Below are positions 41,576 to 56,000 of a DNA stretch of 64,000 nt, piece by piece. The notes beneath the pieces were generated by a model. That model did no database searches and had not been told where the DNA came from. It worked only from the letters and a program-made list of their open reading frames with translations. The position numbers and the translations under genes were made by a program. Numbering within the stretch: position 1 is the first letter of the stretch; each line of letters begins with the position of its first letter. The DNA lies in NCBI GenBank assembly GCA_946902985.2, contig CAMPQE020000053.1, positions 1,860,001 through 1,924,000 on the forward strand. Reading direction: 5' to 3'. This DNA is from Meconema thalassinum. Lineage: Eukaryota; Arthropoda; Insecta; Orthoptera; Tettigoniidae.

Positions 41576-44500
41576 TTTTGACATTTGATAATGTGTATCA
41601 CAAAATGGCAAGCTTGTGGCAACCAAAATCAACTTTTAAAATGTTGACGTATGATAATGTGTACCACAGTAGTGGCAAGCTTGTGGCAACCAAGAGCAAC
41701 TTTTAAAGTGTTGACATATGATAATGTGTATCACAGTAACGGCGAGCTTGTGGCAACCAAAAGCAACTTTTAAAGTGTTGACATATGATAATGTGTATCA
41801 CAGTAATTGCGAGCTTGTGGCAACCAAAAGCAACTTTTAAAGTGTTGACATATGATAATGTATACCACAGTAATTGCAAGATTGTGGCAACCAAAAGCAA
41901 CTTTTAAAGTGTTGACATATGATAATGTATACCACAGTAATGGCAAGCTTGTGGCAACCAAAAGCAACTTTTAAAGTGTTGATGTATGATAATGTGTACC
42001 ACAGTAGTGGCAAGCTTGTGGCAACCAAAAGCAACCTTTAAAGTGTTGACATATGATAATGTGTATCACAGTAATGGCGAGCTTGTGGCAACCAAAAGCA
42101 ACTTTTAAAGTGTTGTCATATGATAATGTATACCACAGTAATTGCAAGCTTGTGGCAACCAAAAGCAACTTTTAAAGTGTTGACATATGATAATGTATAC
42201 CACAGTAATGGCAAGCTTGTGGCAACCAAAAGCAACTTTTAAAGTGTTGACATATGATAATGTGTACCACAGTAATGGCAAGCTTGTGGCAACCAAAAGC
42301 AACTTTTAAAGTGTTGACATATGATAATGTGTATCACAAAATGGCAAGCTTGTGGCAACCAAAATCAACTTTTAAAGTGTTGACATATGATAGTGTGTAT
42401 CACAGTAATGGCAAGCTTGTGGCAACCAAAAGCAACTTTTAAAGTGTTGACGTATGATAATGTGTACCACAGTAGTGGCAAGCTTGTGGCAATCAAAAGC
42501 AACTTTGAAATTGTTGACATATGATAATGTATACCACAGTAATGGCGAGCTTGTGGCAACCAAAAGCAACTTTTAAAGTGTTGACATATGATAATGTGTA
42601 TCACAGTAATGGCGAGCTTGTGGCAACCAAAAGCAACTTTTAAAGTGTTGACAAATGATAATGTATACCACAGTAATGGCAAGCTTGTGGCAACCAAAAG
42701 CAACTTTTAAAGTGTTGACATATGATAATGTGTACCACAGTAATGGCTAGCTTGTGGCAACCAAAAGCAACTTTTAAAGTGTTGACATATGATAATGTGT
42801 ACAACAGTAATGGCAAGCTTGTGGCAACCAAAAGCAACTTTTAAAGTGTTGACATATGATAATGTATACCACAGTAATGGCAAGCTTGTGGCAACCAAAA
42901 GCAACTTTTAAAGTGTTGACATATGGTAATGTGTACCACAATAATGGCAAGCTTGTGGCAACCAAAAGCAACTTTTAAAGTGTTGACATATGATAATGTG
43001 TACCACAGTAATTGCAAGCTTGTGGCAACCAAAAGCAACTATTAAAGTGTTGACATATGATAATTTGTATCACAATAATGGCGAGCTTGTGGCAACCAAA
43101 AGCAACTTTTAAAGTGTTGACATATGATAATGTGTACCACAGTAATAGCAAGCTTGTGGCAACCAAAAGCAACTTTTAAAGTGTTGACTTATGTTAATGT
43201 GTATCACAGTAAAGGCGAGCCTGTGGCAACCAAAAGCAACTTTTAAAGTGTTGACATATGACAGTGTGTATCAGAGTAATGGCGAGCTTGTGGCAACCAA
43301 AAGCAATTATTAAAGTGTTGACATATGATAATGTGTATCAGAGTAATGGCAAGCTTGTGGCAACCAAAAGCAACATTTAAAGTGTTGACATATGATAACG
43401 TATACCACAGTAATGGCGAGCTTGTGGCAATCAAAAGCAACTTTTATAGTGTTGACATATGATAATGTGTACCACAGTAATGGCAAGCTTGTGGCAACCA
43501 AAAGCAACTTTTAAAGTGTTGACGTATGATAATGTGTATCACAATAATGGCGAGCTTGTGGCAACCAAAAGCAACTTTTAAAGTGTTGACATATGATAAT
43601 GTTTACCATAGTAATGGCGAGCCTGTGGCAACCAAAAGCAACTTTTAAAGTGTTGACATATGATAATGTGTACCACAGTAATGGCAAGCTTGTGGCAACC
43701 AAAAACTACTTTTAAAGTGTTGACATATGATAATGTGTATCACAGTAATGGCGAGCTTGTGGCAACCAAAAGAAACTTTTAAAGTGTTGACATATGATAA
43801 TGTATACCACAGTAATTGCAAGCTTGTGGCAACCAAATGCAACTTTTAAAGTGTTGACATATGATAATGTGTATCACAGTAATGGCAAGCTTGTGGCAAC
43901 CAAAAGCAACCCTTAAAGTGTTGACATATGATAATGTGTATCACAGTAATGGCGAGCTTGTGGCAACCAAATGCAACTTTTAAAGTGTTGACATATGATA
44001 ATGTATACCACAGTAATGCCAAGCTTGTGGCAAACAAAAGCAACTTTTAAAGTGTTGACATATGATAATGTGTACCACAGTAATGGCGAGCTTGTGGCAA
44101 CCAAAAGCAACTTTTAAAGTGTTGACATATGATAATGTGTATCACAGTAATGGCGAGCTTGTGGCAACCAAGAGCAACTTTTAAAGTGTTGACATATGAT
44201 AATGTATACCACAGTAATGCCAAGCTTGTGGCAACCAAAAGCAACTTTTAAAGTGTTGACATATGATAATGTGTATCACAGTAATGGCGAACTTGTGGCA
44301 ACCAAGAGCAACTTTTAAAGTGTTGACATATGATAATGTGTATCACAGTAATGGCGAGCTTGTGGCAACCAAAAGCAACTTTTAAAGTGTTGACATATGA
44401 TAATGTATACCACAGTAATTCCAAGCTTGTGGCAACCAAAAGCAACTTTTAAAGTGTTGACATATGATAATGTGTATCACAGTAATTGCGAGCTTGTGGC

Positions 44501-45660
44501 AACCAAAAGCAACTTTTAAAGTGTTGACATATGATAATGTATACCATAGTAATGGCGAGCTTGTGGCAACCAAGAGCAACTTTTAAAGTTCTGACATATG
44601 ATAATGTATACCACAGTAATGCCAAGCTTGTGGCAACCAAAAGCAACTTTTAAAGTGTTGACATATGATAATGTGTATCACAGTAATGGCGAACTTGTGG
44701 CAACCAAGAGCAACTTTTAAAGTGTTAACATATGATAATGTATACCACAGTAATGGCAAGCTTGAGGCAACCAAAATAAACTTTTAAAGTGTTGACATAT
44801 GATAATGTATACCACAGTAATGGCAAGCTTGTGGCAACCAAAAGCAACTTTTAAAGTGTTGACATATGATAATGTGTACCACAGTAATGGCTAGCTTGTG
44901 GCAACCAAAAGCAACTTTTAAAGTGTTGACATATGATAATGTGTATCACAGTAATGGCGAGCCTGTGGCAACCAAAAGCAACTTTTAATGTGTTGACATA
45001 TGATAATGTGTACCACAGTAATGGCTAGCTTGTGGAAACCAAAAGCAACTTTTAAAGTGTTGACATATGATAATGTGAATCACAGTAATGCCAAGCTTGT
45101 GGCAACCAAATGCAACTTTTAAAGTGTTGACATATGATAATGTATACCACAGTAATGGCGAGCTTGTGGCAACAAAGAGCAACTTTTAAAGTGTTGACAT
45201 ATGATAATGTATACCACAGTAATGGCAAGCTTGTGGCAACCAAAAGCAACTTTTAAAGTGTTGACATATGATAATGTATATCACAGTAATGCCAAGCTTG
45301 TGGCAACCAAAAGCAACTTTTAAAGTGTTGACATATGATAATGTGTACCACAGTAATGGCAAGCTTGTGGCAACCAAAAGCAACTTTTAAAGTGTTGACA
45401 TATGATAATGTGTATCACAGTAATGGCGAGCATGTGGCAACCAAAAGCAATTATTAAAGTGTTGACATATGATAATGTGTACCACAGTAATAGCGAGCTT
45501 GTGGTAACCAAGAGCAACTTTTAAAGTGTTGACATATGATAATGTATACCACAGTAATGGCGAACTTGTGGCAACCAAAAGCAACTTTTAAAGTGTTGAC
45601 ATATGATAATGTGTACCACAGTAATGTCAAGCTTGTGGCAACCAAAAGCAACTTTTAAAG
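41576..45660 (+). repeat. Satellite higher-order block, 4085 bp (61 monomers)
   Basis: Defined from one rare monomer (TTTTGACATTTGATAATG with CACAAAATGG) at 41576 to its next occurrence at 45661. Other diagnostic monomers recur at the same distance, for example near 43243 and 47328. Sixty-one monomers minus two 1-bp deletions gives 4085. Confidence 0.75.
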
Positions 45661-48600
45661 TTTTGACATTTGATAATGTGTATCACAAAATGGCAAGCTT
45701 GTGGCAACCAAAATCAACTTTTAAAATGCTGACGTATGATAATGTGTACCACAGTAGTGGCAAGCTTGTGGCAACCAAGAGCATTTTTTAAAGTGTTGAC
45801 ATATGATAATGTGTATCACAGTAACGGCGAGCTTGTGGCAACCAAAAGCAACTTTTAAAGTGTTGACATATGATAATGTGTATCACAGTAATTGCGAGCT
45901 TGTGGCAACCAAAAGCAACTTTTAAAGTGTTGACATATGATAATGTATACCACAGTAATTGCAAGATTGTGGCAACCAAAAGCAACTTTTAAAGTGTTGA
46001 CATATGATAATGTATACCACAGTAATGGCAAGCTTGTGGCAACCAAAAGCAACTTTTAAAGTGTTGATGTATGATAATGTGTACCACAGTAGTGGCAAGC
46101 TTGTGGCAACCAAAAGCAACCTTTAAAGTGTTGACATATGATAATGTGTATCACAGTAATGGCGAGCTTGTGGCAACCAAAAGCAACTTTTAAAGTGTTG
46201 ACATATGATAATGTATACCACAATAATTGCAAGCTTGTGGCAACCAAAAGCAACTTTTAAAGTGTTGACATATGATAATGTATACCACAGTAATGGCAAG
46301 CTTGTGGCAACCAAAAGCAACTTTTAAAGTGTTGACATATGATAATGTGTACCACAGTAATGGCAAGCTTGTGGCAACCAAAAGCAACTATTAAAGTGTT
46401 GACATATGATAATGTGTATTACAAAATGGCAAGCTTGTGGCAACCAAAATCAACTTTTAAAGTGTTGACATATGATAGTGTGTATCACAGTAATGGCAAG
46501 CTTGTGGCAACCAAAAGCAACTTTTAATGTGTTGACGTATGATAATGTGTACCACAGTAGTGGCAAGCTTGTGGCAACCAAAAGCAACTTTTAAATTGTT
46601 GACATATGATAATGTATACCACAGTAATGGCGAGCTTGTGGCAACCAAAAGCAACTTTTAAAGTGTTGACATATGATAATGTGTATCACAGTAATGGCGA
46701 GCTTGTGGCAACCAAAAGCAACTTTTAAAGTGTTGACAAATGATAATGTATACCACAGTAATGGCAAGCTTGTGGCAACCAAAAGCAACTTTTAAAGTGT
46801 TGACATATGATAATGTGTACCGCAGTAATGGCTAGCTTGTGGCAACCAAAAGCAACTTTTAAAGTGTTGACATATGATAATGTGTACCACAGTAATGGCA
46901 AGCTTGTGGCAACCAAAAGCAACTTTTAAAGTGTTGACATATGATAATGTATACCACAGTAATGGCAAGCTTGTGGCAACCAAAAGCAACTTTTAAAGTG
47001 TTGACATATGATAATGTGTACCACAATAATGGCAAGCTTGTGGCAACCAAAAGCAACTTTTAAAGTGTTGACATATGATAATGTGTACCACAGTAATTGC
47101 AAGCTTGTGGCAACCAAAAGCAACTATTAAAGTGTTGACATATGATAATTTGTATCACAATAATGGCGAGCTTGTGGCAACCAAAAGCAACTTTTAAAGT
47201 GTTGACATATGATAATGTGTACCACAGTAATAGCAAGCTTGTGGCAAACAAAAGCAACTTTTTAAGTGTTGACATATGTTAATGTGTATCACAGTAAAGG
47301 CGAGCCTGTTGCAACCAAAAGCAACTTTTAAAGTGTTGACATATGACAGTGTGTATCAGAGTAATGGCGAGCTTGTGGCAACCAAAAGCAATTATTAAAG
47401 TGTTGACATATGATAATGTGTATCAGAGTAATGGCAAGCTTGTGGCAACCAAAAGCAACATTTAAAGTGTTGACATATGATAACGTATACCACAGTAATG
47501 GCGAGCTTGTGGCAATCAAAAGCAACTTTTATAGTGTTGACATATGATAATGTGTACCACAGTAATGGCAAGCTTGTGGCAACCAAAAGCAACTTTTAAA
47601 GTGTTGACGTATGATAATGTGTATCACAATAACGGCGAGCTTGTGGCAACCAAAAGCAACTTTTAAAGTGTTGACATATGATAATGTTTACCATAGTAAT
47701 GGCGAGCCTGTGGCAACCAAAAGCAATTTTAAAGTGTTGACATATGATAATGTGTACCACAGTAATGGCAAGCTTGTGGCAACCAAAAACTACTTTTAAA
47801 GTGTTGACATATGATAATGTGTATCACAGTAATGGCGAGCTTGTGGCAACCAAAAGAAACTTTTAAAGTGTTGACATATGATAATGTATACCACAGTAAT
47901 TGCAAGCTTGTGGCAACCAAATGCAACTTTTAAAGTGTTGACATATGATAATGTGTATCACAGTAATGGCGAGCTTGTGGCAACCAAAAGCAACTTTTAA
48001 AGTGTTGACATATGATAATGTGTACCACAGTAATGGCAAGCTTGTGGCAACCAAAAACTACTTTTAAAGTGTTGACATATGATAATATGTATCACAGTAA
48101 AGGCAAGCTTGTGGCAACCAAAAGCCACTTTTAAAGTGTTGACATATGATAATGTGTACCACAGTAATGGCGAGCTTGTGGCAACCAAAAGCAACTTCTA
48201 AAGTGTTGACATATGATAATGTGTATCACGGTAATGGCGAGCTTGTGGCAACTAAAATTAACTTTTAAAGTGTTGACATATGATAATGTGTATCACAGTA
48301 TTGGCGAGCTTGTGGCAACCAAAAGCAACTTTTAAAGTGTTGACATATGATAATGTGTATCACAGCAATGGCGAGCCTGTGGCAACCAAAAGCAACTTTT
48401 AAAGTGTTGACATATGATAATGTGTATCACAGTAATGGCGAGCTTGTGGCAACCAAAAGCAACTTTTAAAGTGTTGACATATGATAATGTGTACCACAGT
48501 AATGTCAAGCTTGTGGCAACCAAAAGCAACTTTTAAAGTTTTGACATTTGATAATGTGTATCACAAAATGGCAAGCTTGTGGCAACCAAAATCAACTTTT

Positions 48601-50145
48601 AAAATGCTGACGTATGATAATGTGTACCACAGTAGTGGCAAGCTTGTGGCAACCAAGAGCAACTTTTAAAGTGTTGACATATGATAATGTGTATCACAGT
48701 AACGGCGAGCTTGTGGCAACCAAAAGCAACTTTTAAAGTGTTGACATATGATAATGTGTATCACAGTAATTGCGAGCTTGTGGCAACCAAAAGCAACTTT
48801 TAAAGTGTTGACATATGATAATGTATACCACAGTAATTGCAAGATTGTGGCAACCAAAAGCAACTTTTAAAGTGTTGACATATGATAATGTATACCACAG
48901 TAATGGCAAGCTTGTGGCAACCAAAAGCAACTTTTAAAGTGTTGATGTATGATAATGTGTACCACAGTAGTGGCAAGCTTGTGGCAAACAAAAGCAACTT
49001 TTAAAGTGTTGACATATGATAATGTATACCACAGTAATGGCGAGCTTGTGGCAACAAAGAGCAACTTTTAAAGTGTTGACATATGATAATGTATACCACA
49101 GTAATGGCAAGCTTGTGGCAACCAAAAGCAACTTTTAAAGTGTTGACATATGATAATGTATATCACAGTAATGCCAAGCTTGTGGCAACCAAAAGCAACT
49201 TTTAAAGTGTTGACATATGATAATGTGTACCACAGTAATGGCAAGCTTGTGGCAACCAAAAGCAACTTTTAAAGTGTTGACATATGATAATGTGTATCAC
49301 AGTAATGGCGAGCATGTGGCAACCAAAAGCAATTATTAAAGTGTTGACATATGATAATGTGTACCACAGTAATAGCGAGCTTGTGGTAACCAAGAGCAAC
49401 TTTTAAAGTGTTGACATATGATAATGTATACCACAGTAATGGCGAACTTGTGGCAACCAAAAGCAACTTTTAAAGTGTTGACATATGATAATGTGTACCA
49501 CAGTAATGGCTAGCTTGTGGAAACCAAAAGCAACTTTTAAAGTGTTGACATATGATAATGTGAATCACAGTAATGCCAAGCTTGTGGCAACCAAATGCAA
49601 CTTTTAAAGTGTTGACATATGATAATGTATACCACAGTAATGGCGAGCTTGTGGCAACAAAGAGCAACTTTTAAAGTGTTGACATATGATAATGTATACC
49701 ACAGTAATGGCAAGCTTGTGGCAACCAAAAGCAACTTTTAAAGTGTTGACATATGATAATGTATATCACAGTAATGCCAAGCTTGTGGCAACCAAAAGCA
49801 ACTTTTAAAGTGTTGACATATGATAATGTGTACCACAGTAATGGCAAGCTTGTGGCAACCAAAAGCAACTTTTAAAGTGTTGACATATGATAATGTGTAT
49901 CACAGTAATGGCGAGCATGTGGCAACCAAAAGCAATTATTAAAGTGTTGACATATGATAATGTGTACCACAGTAATAGCGAGCTTGTGGTAACCAAGAGC
50001 AACTTTTAAAGTGTTGACATATGATAATGTATACCACAGTAATGGCGAACTTGTGGCAACCAAAAGCAACTTTTAAAGTGTTGACATATGATAATGTGTA
50101 CCACAGTAATGTCAAGCTTGTGGCAACCAAAAGCAACTTTTAAAG
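45661..50145 (+). repeat. Satellite higher-order block, 4485 bp (2878 + 1607)
   Basis: The rare CATTTG/CACAAAATGG monomer occurs at 45661, 48539 and 50146. The 4485-bp spacing recurs for other markers (for example near 47328 and 51813, and near 47997 and 52482), so a block of about 67 monomers was duplicated as a whole. It is internally mosaic: after about 48990 the series switches to one seen near 45110-45600. Confidence 0.7.
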
Positions 50146-53023
50146 TTTTGACATTTGATAATGTGTATCACAAAATGGCAAGCTTGTGGCAACCAAAATC
50201 AACTTTTAAAATGCTGACGTATGATAATGTGTACCACAGTAGTGGCAAGCTTGTGGCAACCAAGAGCAACTTTTAAAGTGTTGACATATGATAATGTGTA
50301 TCACAGTAACGGCGAGCTTGTGGCAACCAAAAGCAACTTTTAAAGTGTTGACATATGATAATGTGTATCACAGTAATTGCGAGCTTGTGGCAACCAAAAG
50401 CAACTTTTAAAGAGTTGACATATGATAATGTATACCACAGTAATTGCAAGATTGTGGCAACCAAAAGCAACTTTTAAAGTGTTGACATATGATAATGTTT
50501 ACCACAGTAATGGCAAGCTTGTGGCAACCAAAAGCAACTTTTAAAGTGTTGATGTATGATAATGTGTACCACAGTAGTGGCAAGCTTGTGGCAACCAAAA
50601 GCAACCTTTAAAGTGTTGACATATGATAATGTGTATCACAGTAATGGCGAGCTTGTGGCAACCAAAAGCAACTTTTAAAGTGTTGACATATGATAATGTA
50701 TACCACAATAATTGCAAGCTTGTGGCAACCAAAAGCAACTTTTAAAGTGTTGACATATGATAATGTATACCACAGTAATGGCAAGCTTGTGGCAACCAAA
50801 AGCAACTTTTAAAGTGTTGACATATGATAATGTGTACCACAGTAATGGCAAGCTTGTGGCAACCAAAAGCAACTATTAAAGTGTTGACATATGATAATGT
50901 GTATCACAAAATGGCAAGCTTGTGGCAACCAAAATCAACTTTTAAAGTGTTGACATATGATAGTGTGTATCACAGTAATGGCAAGCTTGTGGCAACCAAA
51001 AGCAACTTTTAAAGTGTTGACGTATGATAATGTGTACCACAGTAGTGGCAAGCTTGTGGCAACCAAAAGCAACTTTTAAATTGTTGACATATGATAATGT
51101 ATACCACAGTAATGGCGAGCTTGTGGCAACCAAAAGCAACTTTTAAAGTGTTGACATATGATAATGTGTATCACAGTAATGGCGAGCTTGTGGCAACCAA
51201 AAGCAACTTTTAAAGTGTTGACAAATGATAATGTATACCACAGTAATGGCAAGCTTGTGGCAACCAAAAGCAACTTTTAAAGTGTTGACATATGATAATG
51301 TGTACCGCAGTAATGGCTAGCTTGTGGCAACCAAAAGCAACTTTTAAAGTGTTGACATATGATAATGTGTACCACAGTAATGGCAAGCTTGTGGCAACCA
51401 AAAGCAACTTTTAAAGTGTTGACATATGATAATGTATACCACAGTAATGGCAAGCTTGTGGCAACCAAAAGCAACTTTTAAAGTGTTGACATATGATAAT
51501 GTGTACCACAATAATGGCAAGCTTGTGGCAACCAAAAGCAACTTTTAAAGTGTTGACATATGATAATGTGTACCACAGTAATTGCAAGCTTGTGGCAACC
51601 AAAAGCAACTATTAAAGTGTTGACATATGATAATTTGTATCACAATAATGGCGAGCTTGTGGCAACCAAAAGCAACTTTTAAAGTGTTGACATATGATAA
51701 TGTGTACCACAGTAATAGCAAGCTTGTGGCAAACAAAAGCAACTTTTTAAGTGTTGACATATGTTAATGTGTATCACAGTAAAGGCGAGCCTGTTGCAAC
51801 CAAAAGCAACTTTTAAAGTGTTGACATATGACAGTGTGTATCAGAGTAATGGCGAGCTTGTGGCAACCAAAAGCAATTATTAAAGTGTTGACATATGATA
51901 ATGTGTATCAGAGTAATGGCAAGCTTGTGGCAACCAAAAGCAACATTTAAAGTGTTGACATATGATAACGTATACCACAGTAATGGCGAGCTTGTGGCAA
52001 TCAAAAGCAACTTTTATAGTGTTGACATATGATAATGTGTACCACAGTAATGGCAAGCTTGTGGCAACCAAAAGCAACTTTTAAAGTGTTGACGTATGAT
52101 AATGTGTATCACAATAACGGCGAGCTTGTGGCAACCAAAAGCAACTTTTAAAGTGTTGACATATGATAATGTTTACCATAGTAATGGCGAGCCTGTGGCA
52201 ACCAAAAGCAATTTTAAAGTGTTGACATATGATAATGTGTACCACAGTAATGGCAAGCTTGTGGCAACCAAAAACTACTTTTAAAGTGTTGACATATGAT
52301 AATGTGTATCACAGTAATGGCGAGCTTGTGGCAACCAAAAGAAACTTTTAAAGTGTTGACATATGATAATGTATACCACAGTAATTGCAAGCTTGTGGCA
52401 ACCAAATGCAACTTTTAAAGTGTTGACATATGATAATGTGTATCACAGTAATGGCGAGCTTGTGGCAACCAAAAGCAACTTTTAAAGTGTTGACATATGA
52501 TAATGTGTACCACAGTAATGGCAAGCTTGTGGCAACCAAAAACTACTTTTAAAGTGTTGACATATGATAATATGTATCACAGTAAAGGCAAGCTTGTGGC
52601 AACCAAAAGCCACTTTTAAAGTGTTGACATATGATAATGTGTACCACAGTAATGGCGAGCTTGTGGCAACCAAAAGCAACTTCTAAAGTGTTGACATATG
52701 ATAATGTGTATCACGGTAATGGCGAGCTTGTGGCAACTAAAATTAACTTTTAAAGTGTTGACATATGATAATGTGTATCACAGTATTGGCGAGCTTGTGG
52801 CAACCAAAAGCAACTTTTAAAGTGTTGACATATGATAATGTGTATCACAGCAATGGCGAGCCTGTGGCAACCAAAAGCAACTTTTAAAGTGTTGACATAT
52901 GATAATGTGTATCACAGTAATGGCGAGCTTGTGGCAACCAAAAGCAACTTTTAAAGTGTTGACATATGATAATGTGTACCACAGTAATGTCAAGCTTGTG
53001 GCAACCAAAAGCAACTTTTAAAG
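50146..53023 (+). repeat. Satellite higher-order block, 2878 bp (43 monomers)
   Basis: Marker to marker 50146-53024, the same length as 45661-48539 and with the same internal order of variant monomers. Confidence 0.7.
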
Positions 53024-56000
53024 TTTTGACATTTGATAATGTGTATCACAAAATGGCAAGCTTGTGGCAACCAAAATCAACTTTTAAAATGCTGACGTAT
53101 GATAATGTGTACCACAGTAGTGGCAAGCTTGTGGCAACCAAGAGCAACTTTTAAAGTGTTGACATATGATAATGTGTATCACAGTAACGGCGAGCTTGTG
53201 GCAACCAAAAGCAACTTTTAAAGTGTTGACATATGATAATGTGTATCACAGTAATTGCGAGCTTGTGGCAACCAAAAGCAACTTTTAAAGTGTTGACATA
53301 TGATAATGTATACCACAGTAATTGCAAGATTGTGGCAACCAAAAGCAACTTTTAAAGTGTTGACATATGATAATGTATACCACAGTAATGGCAAGCTTGT
53401 GGCAACCAAAAGCAACTTTTAAAGTGTTGATGTATGATAATGTGTACCACAGTAGTGGCAAGCTTGTGGCAAACAAAAGCAACCTTTAAAGTGTTGACAT
53501 ATGATAATGTGTATCACAGTAATGGCGAGCTTGTGGCAACCAAAAGCAACTTTTAAAGTGTTGACATATGATAATGTATACCACAATAATTGCAAGATTG
53601 TGGCAACCAAAAGCAACTTTTAAAGTGTTGACATATGATAATGTATACCACAGTAATGGCAAGCTTGTGGCAACCAAAAGCAACTTTTAAAGTGTTGACA
53701 TATGATAATGTGTACCACAGTAATGGCAAGCTTGTGGCAACCAAAAGCAACTATTAAAGTGTTGACATATGATAATGTGTATCACAAAATGGCAAGCTTG
53801 TGGCAACCAAAATCAACTTTTAAAGTGTTGACATATGATAGTGTGTATCACAGTAATGGCAAGCTTGTGGCAACCAAAAGCAACTTTTAAAGTGTTGACG
53901 TATGATAATGTGTACCACAGTAGTGGCAAGCTTGTGGCAACCAAAAGCAACTTTTAAATTGTTGACATATGATAATGTATACCACAGTAATGGCGAGCTT
54001 GTGGCAACCAAAAGCAACTTTTAAAGTGTTGACATATGATAATGTGTATCACAGTAATGGCGAGCTTGTGGCAACCAAAAGCAACTTTTAAAGTGTTGAC
54101 AAATGATAATGTATACCACAGTAATGGCAAGCTTGTGGCAACCAAAAGCAACTTTTAAAGTGTTGACATATGATAATGTGTACCGCAGTAATGGCTAGCT
54201 TGTGGCAACCAAAAGCAACTTTTAAAGTGTTGACATATGATAATGTGTACCACAGTAATGGCAAGCTTGTGGCAACCAAAAGCAACTTTTAAAGTGTTGA
54301 CATATGATAATGTATACCACAGTAATGGCAAGCTTGTGGCAACCAAAAGCAACTTTTAAAGTGTTGACATATGATAATGTGTACCACAATAATGGCAAGC
54401 TTGTGGCAACCAAAAGCAACTTTTAAAGTGTTGACATATGATAATGTGTACCACAGTAATTGCAAGCTTGTGGCAACCAAAAGCAACTATTAAAGTGTTG
54501 ACATATGATAATTTGTATCACAATAATGGCGAGCTTGTGGCAACCAAAAGCAACTTTTAAAGTGTTGACATATGATAATGTGTACCACAGTAATAGCAAG
54601 CTTGTGGCAAACAAAAGCAACTTTTTAAGTGTTGACATATGTTAATGTGTATCACAGTAAAGGCGAGCCTGTTGCAACCAAAAGCAAATTTTAAAGTGTT
54701 GACATATGACAGTGTGTATCAGAGTAATGGCGAGCTTGTGGCAACCAAAAGCAATTATTAAAGTGTTGACATATGATAATGTGTATCAGAGTAATGGCAA
54801 GCTTGTGGCAACCAAAAGCAACATTTAAAGTGTTGACATATGATAACGTATACCACAGTAATGGCGAGCTTGTGGCAATCAAAAGCAACTTTTATAGTGT
54901 TGACATATGATAATGTGTACCACAGTAATGGCAAGCTTGTGGCAACCAAAAGCAACTTTTAAAGTGTTGACGTATGATAATGTGTATCACAATAACGGCG
55001 AGCTTGTGGCAACCAAAAGCAACTTTTAAAGTGTTGACATATGATAATGTTTACCATAGTAATGGCGAGCCTGTGGCAACCAAAAGCAATTTTAAAGTGT
55101 TGACATATGATAATGTGTACCACAGTAATGGCAAGCTTGTGGCAACCAAAAACTACTTTTAAAGTGTTGACATATGATAATGTGTATCACAGTAATGGCG
55201 AGCTTGTGGCAACCAAAAGAAACTTTTAAAGTGTTGACATATGATAATGTATACCACAGTAATTGCAAGCTTGTGGCAACCAAATGCAACTTTTAAAGTG
55301 TTGACATATGATAATGTGTATCACAGTAATGGCGAGCTTGTGGCAACCAAAAGCAACTTTTAAAGTGTTGACATATGATAATGTGTACCACAGTAATGGC
55401 AAGCTTGTGGCAACCAAAAACTACTTTTAAAGTGTTGACATATGATAATATGTATCACAGTAATGGCAAGCTTGTGGCAACCAAAAGCCACTTTTAAAGT
55501 GTTGACATATGATAATGTGTACCACAGTAATGGCGAGCTTGTGGCAACCAAAAGCAACTTCTAAAGTGTTGACATATGATAATGTGTATCACGGTAATGG
55601 CGAGCTTGTGGCAACTAAAATTAACTTTTAAAGTGTTGACATATGATAATGTGTATCACAGTATTGGCGAGCTTGTGGCAACCAAAAGCAACTTTTAAAG
55701 TGTTGACATATGATAATGTGTATCACAGCAATGGCGAGCCTGTGGCAACCAAAAGCAACTTTTAAAGTGTTGACATATGATAATGTGTATCACAGTAATG
55801 GCGAGCTTGTGGCAAGCAAAAGCAACTTTTAAAGTGTTGACATATGATAATGTGTATCACAGTAATGGCAAGCCTGTGGCAACCAAAAGCAACTTTTAAA
55901 GTGTTGACATATGATAATGTGTACCACAGTAATGGCTAGCTTGTGGCAACCAAAAGCAACTTTTAAAGTGTTGACATATGATAACGTATACCACAGTAAT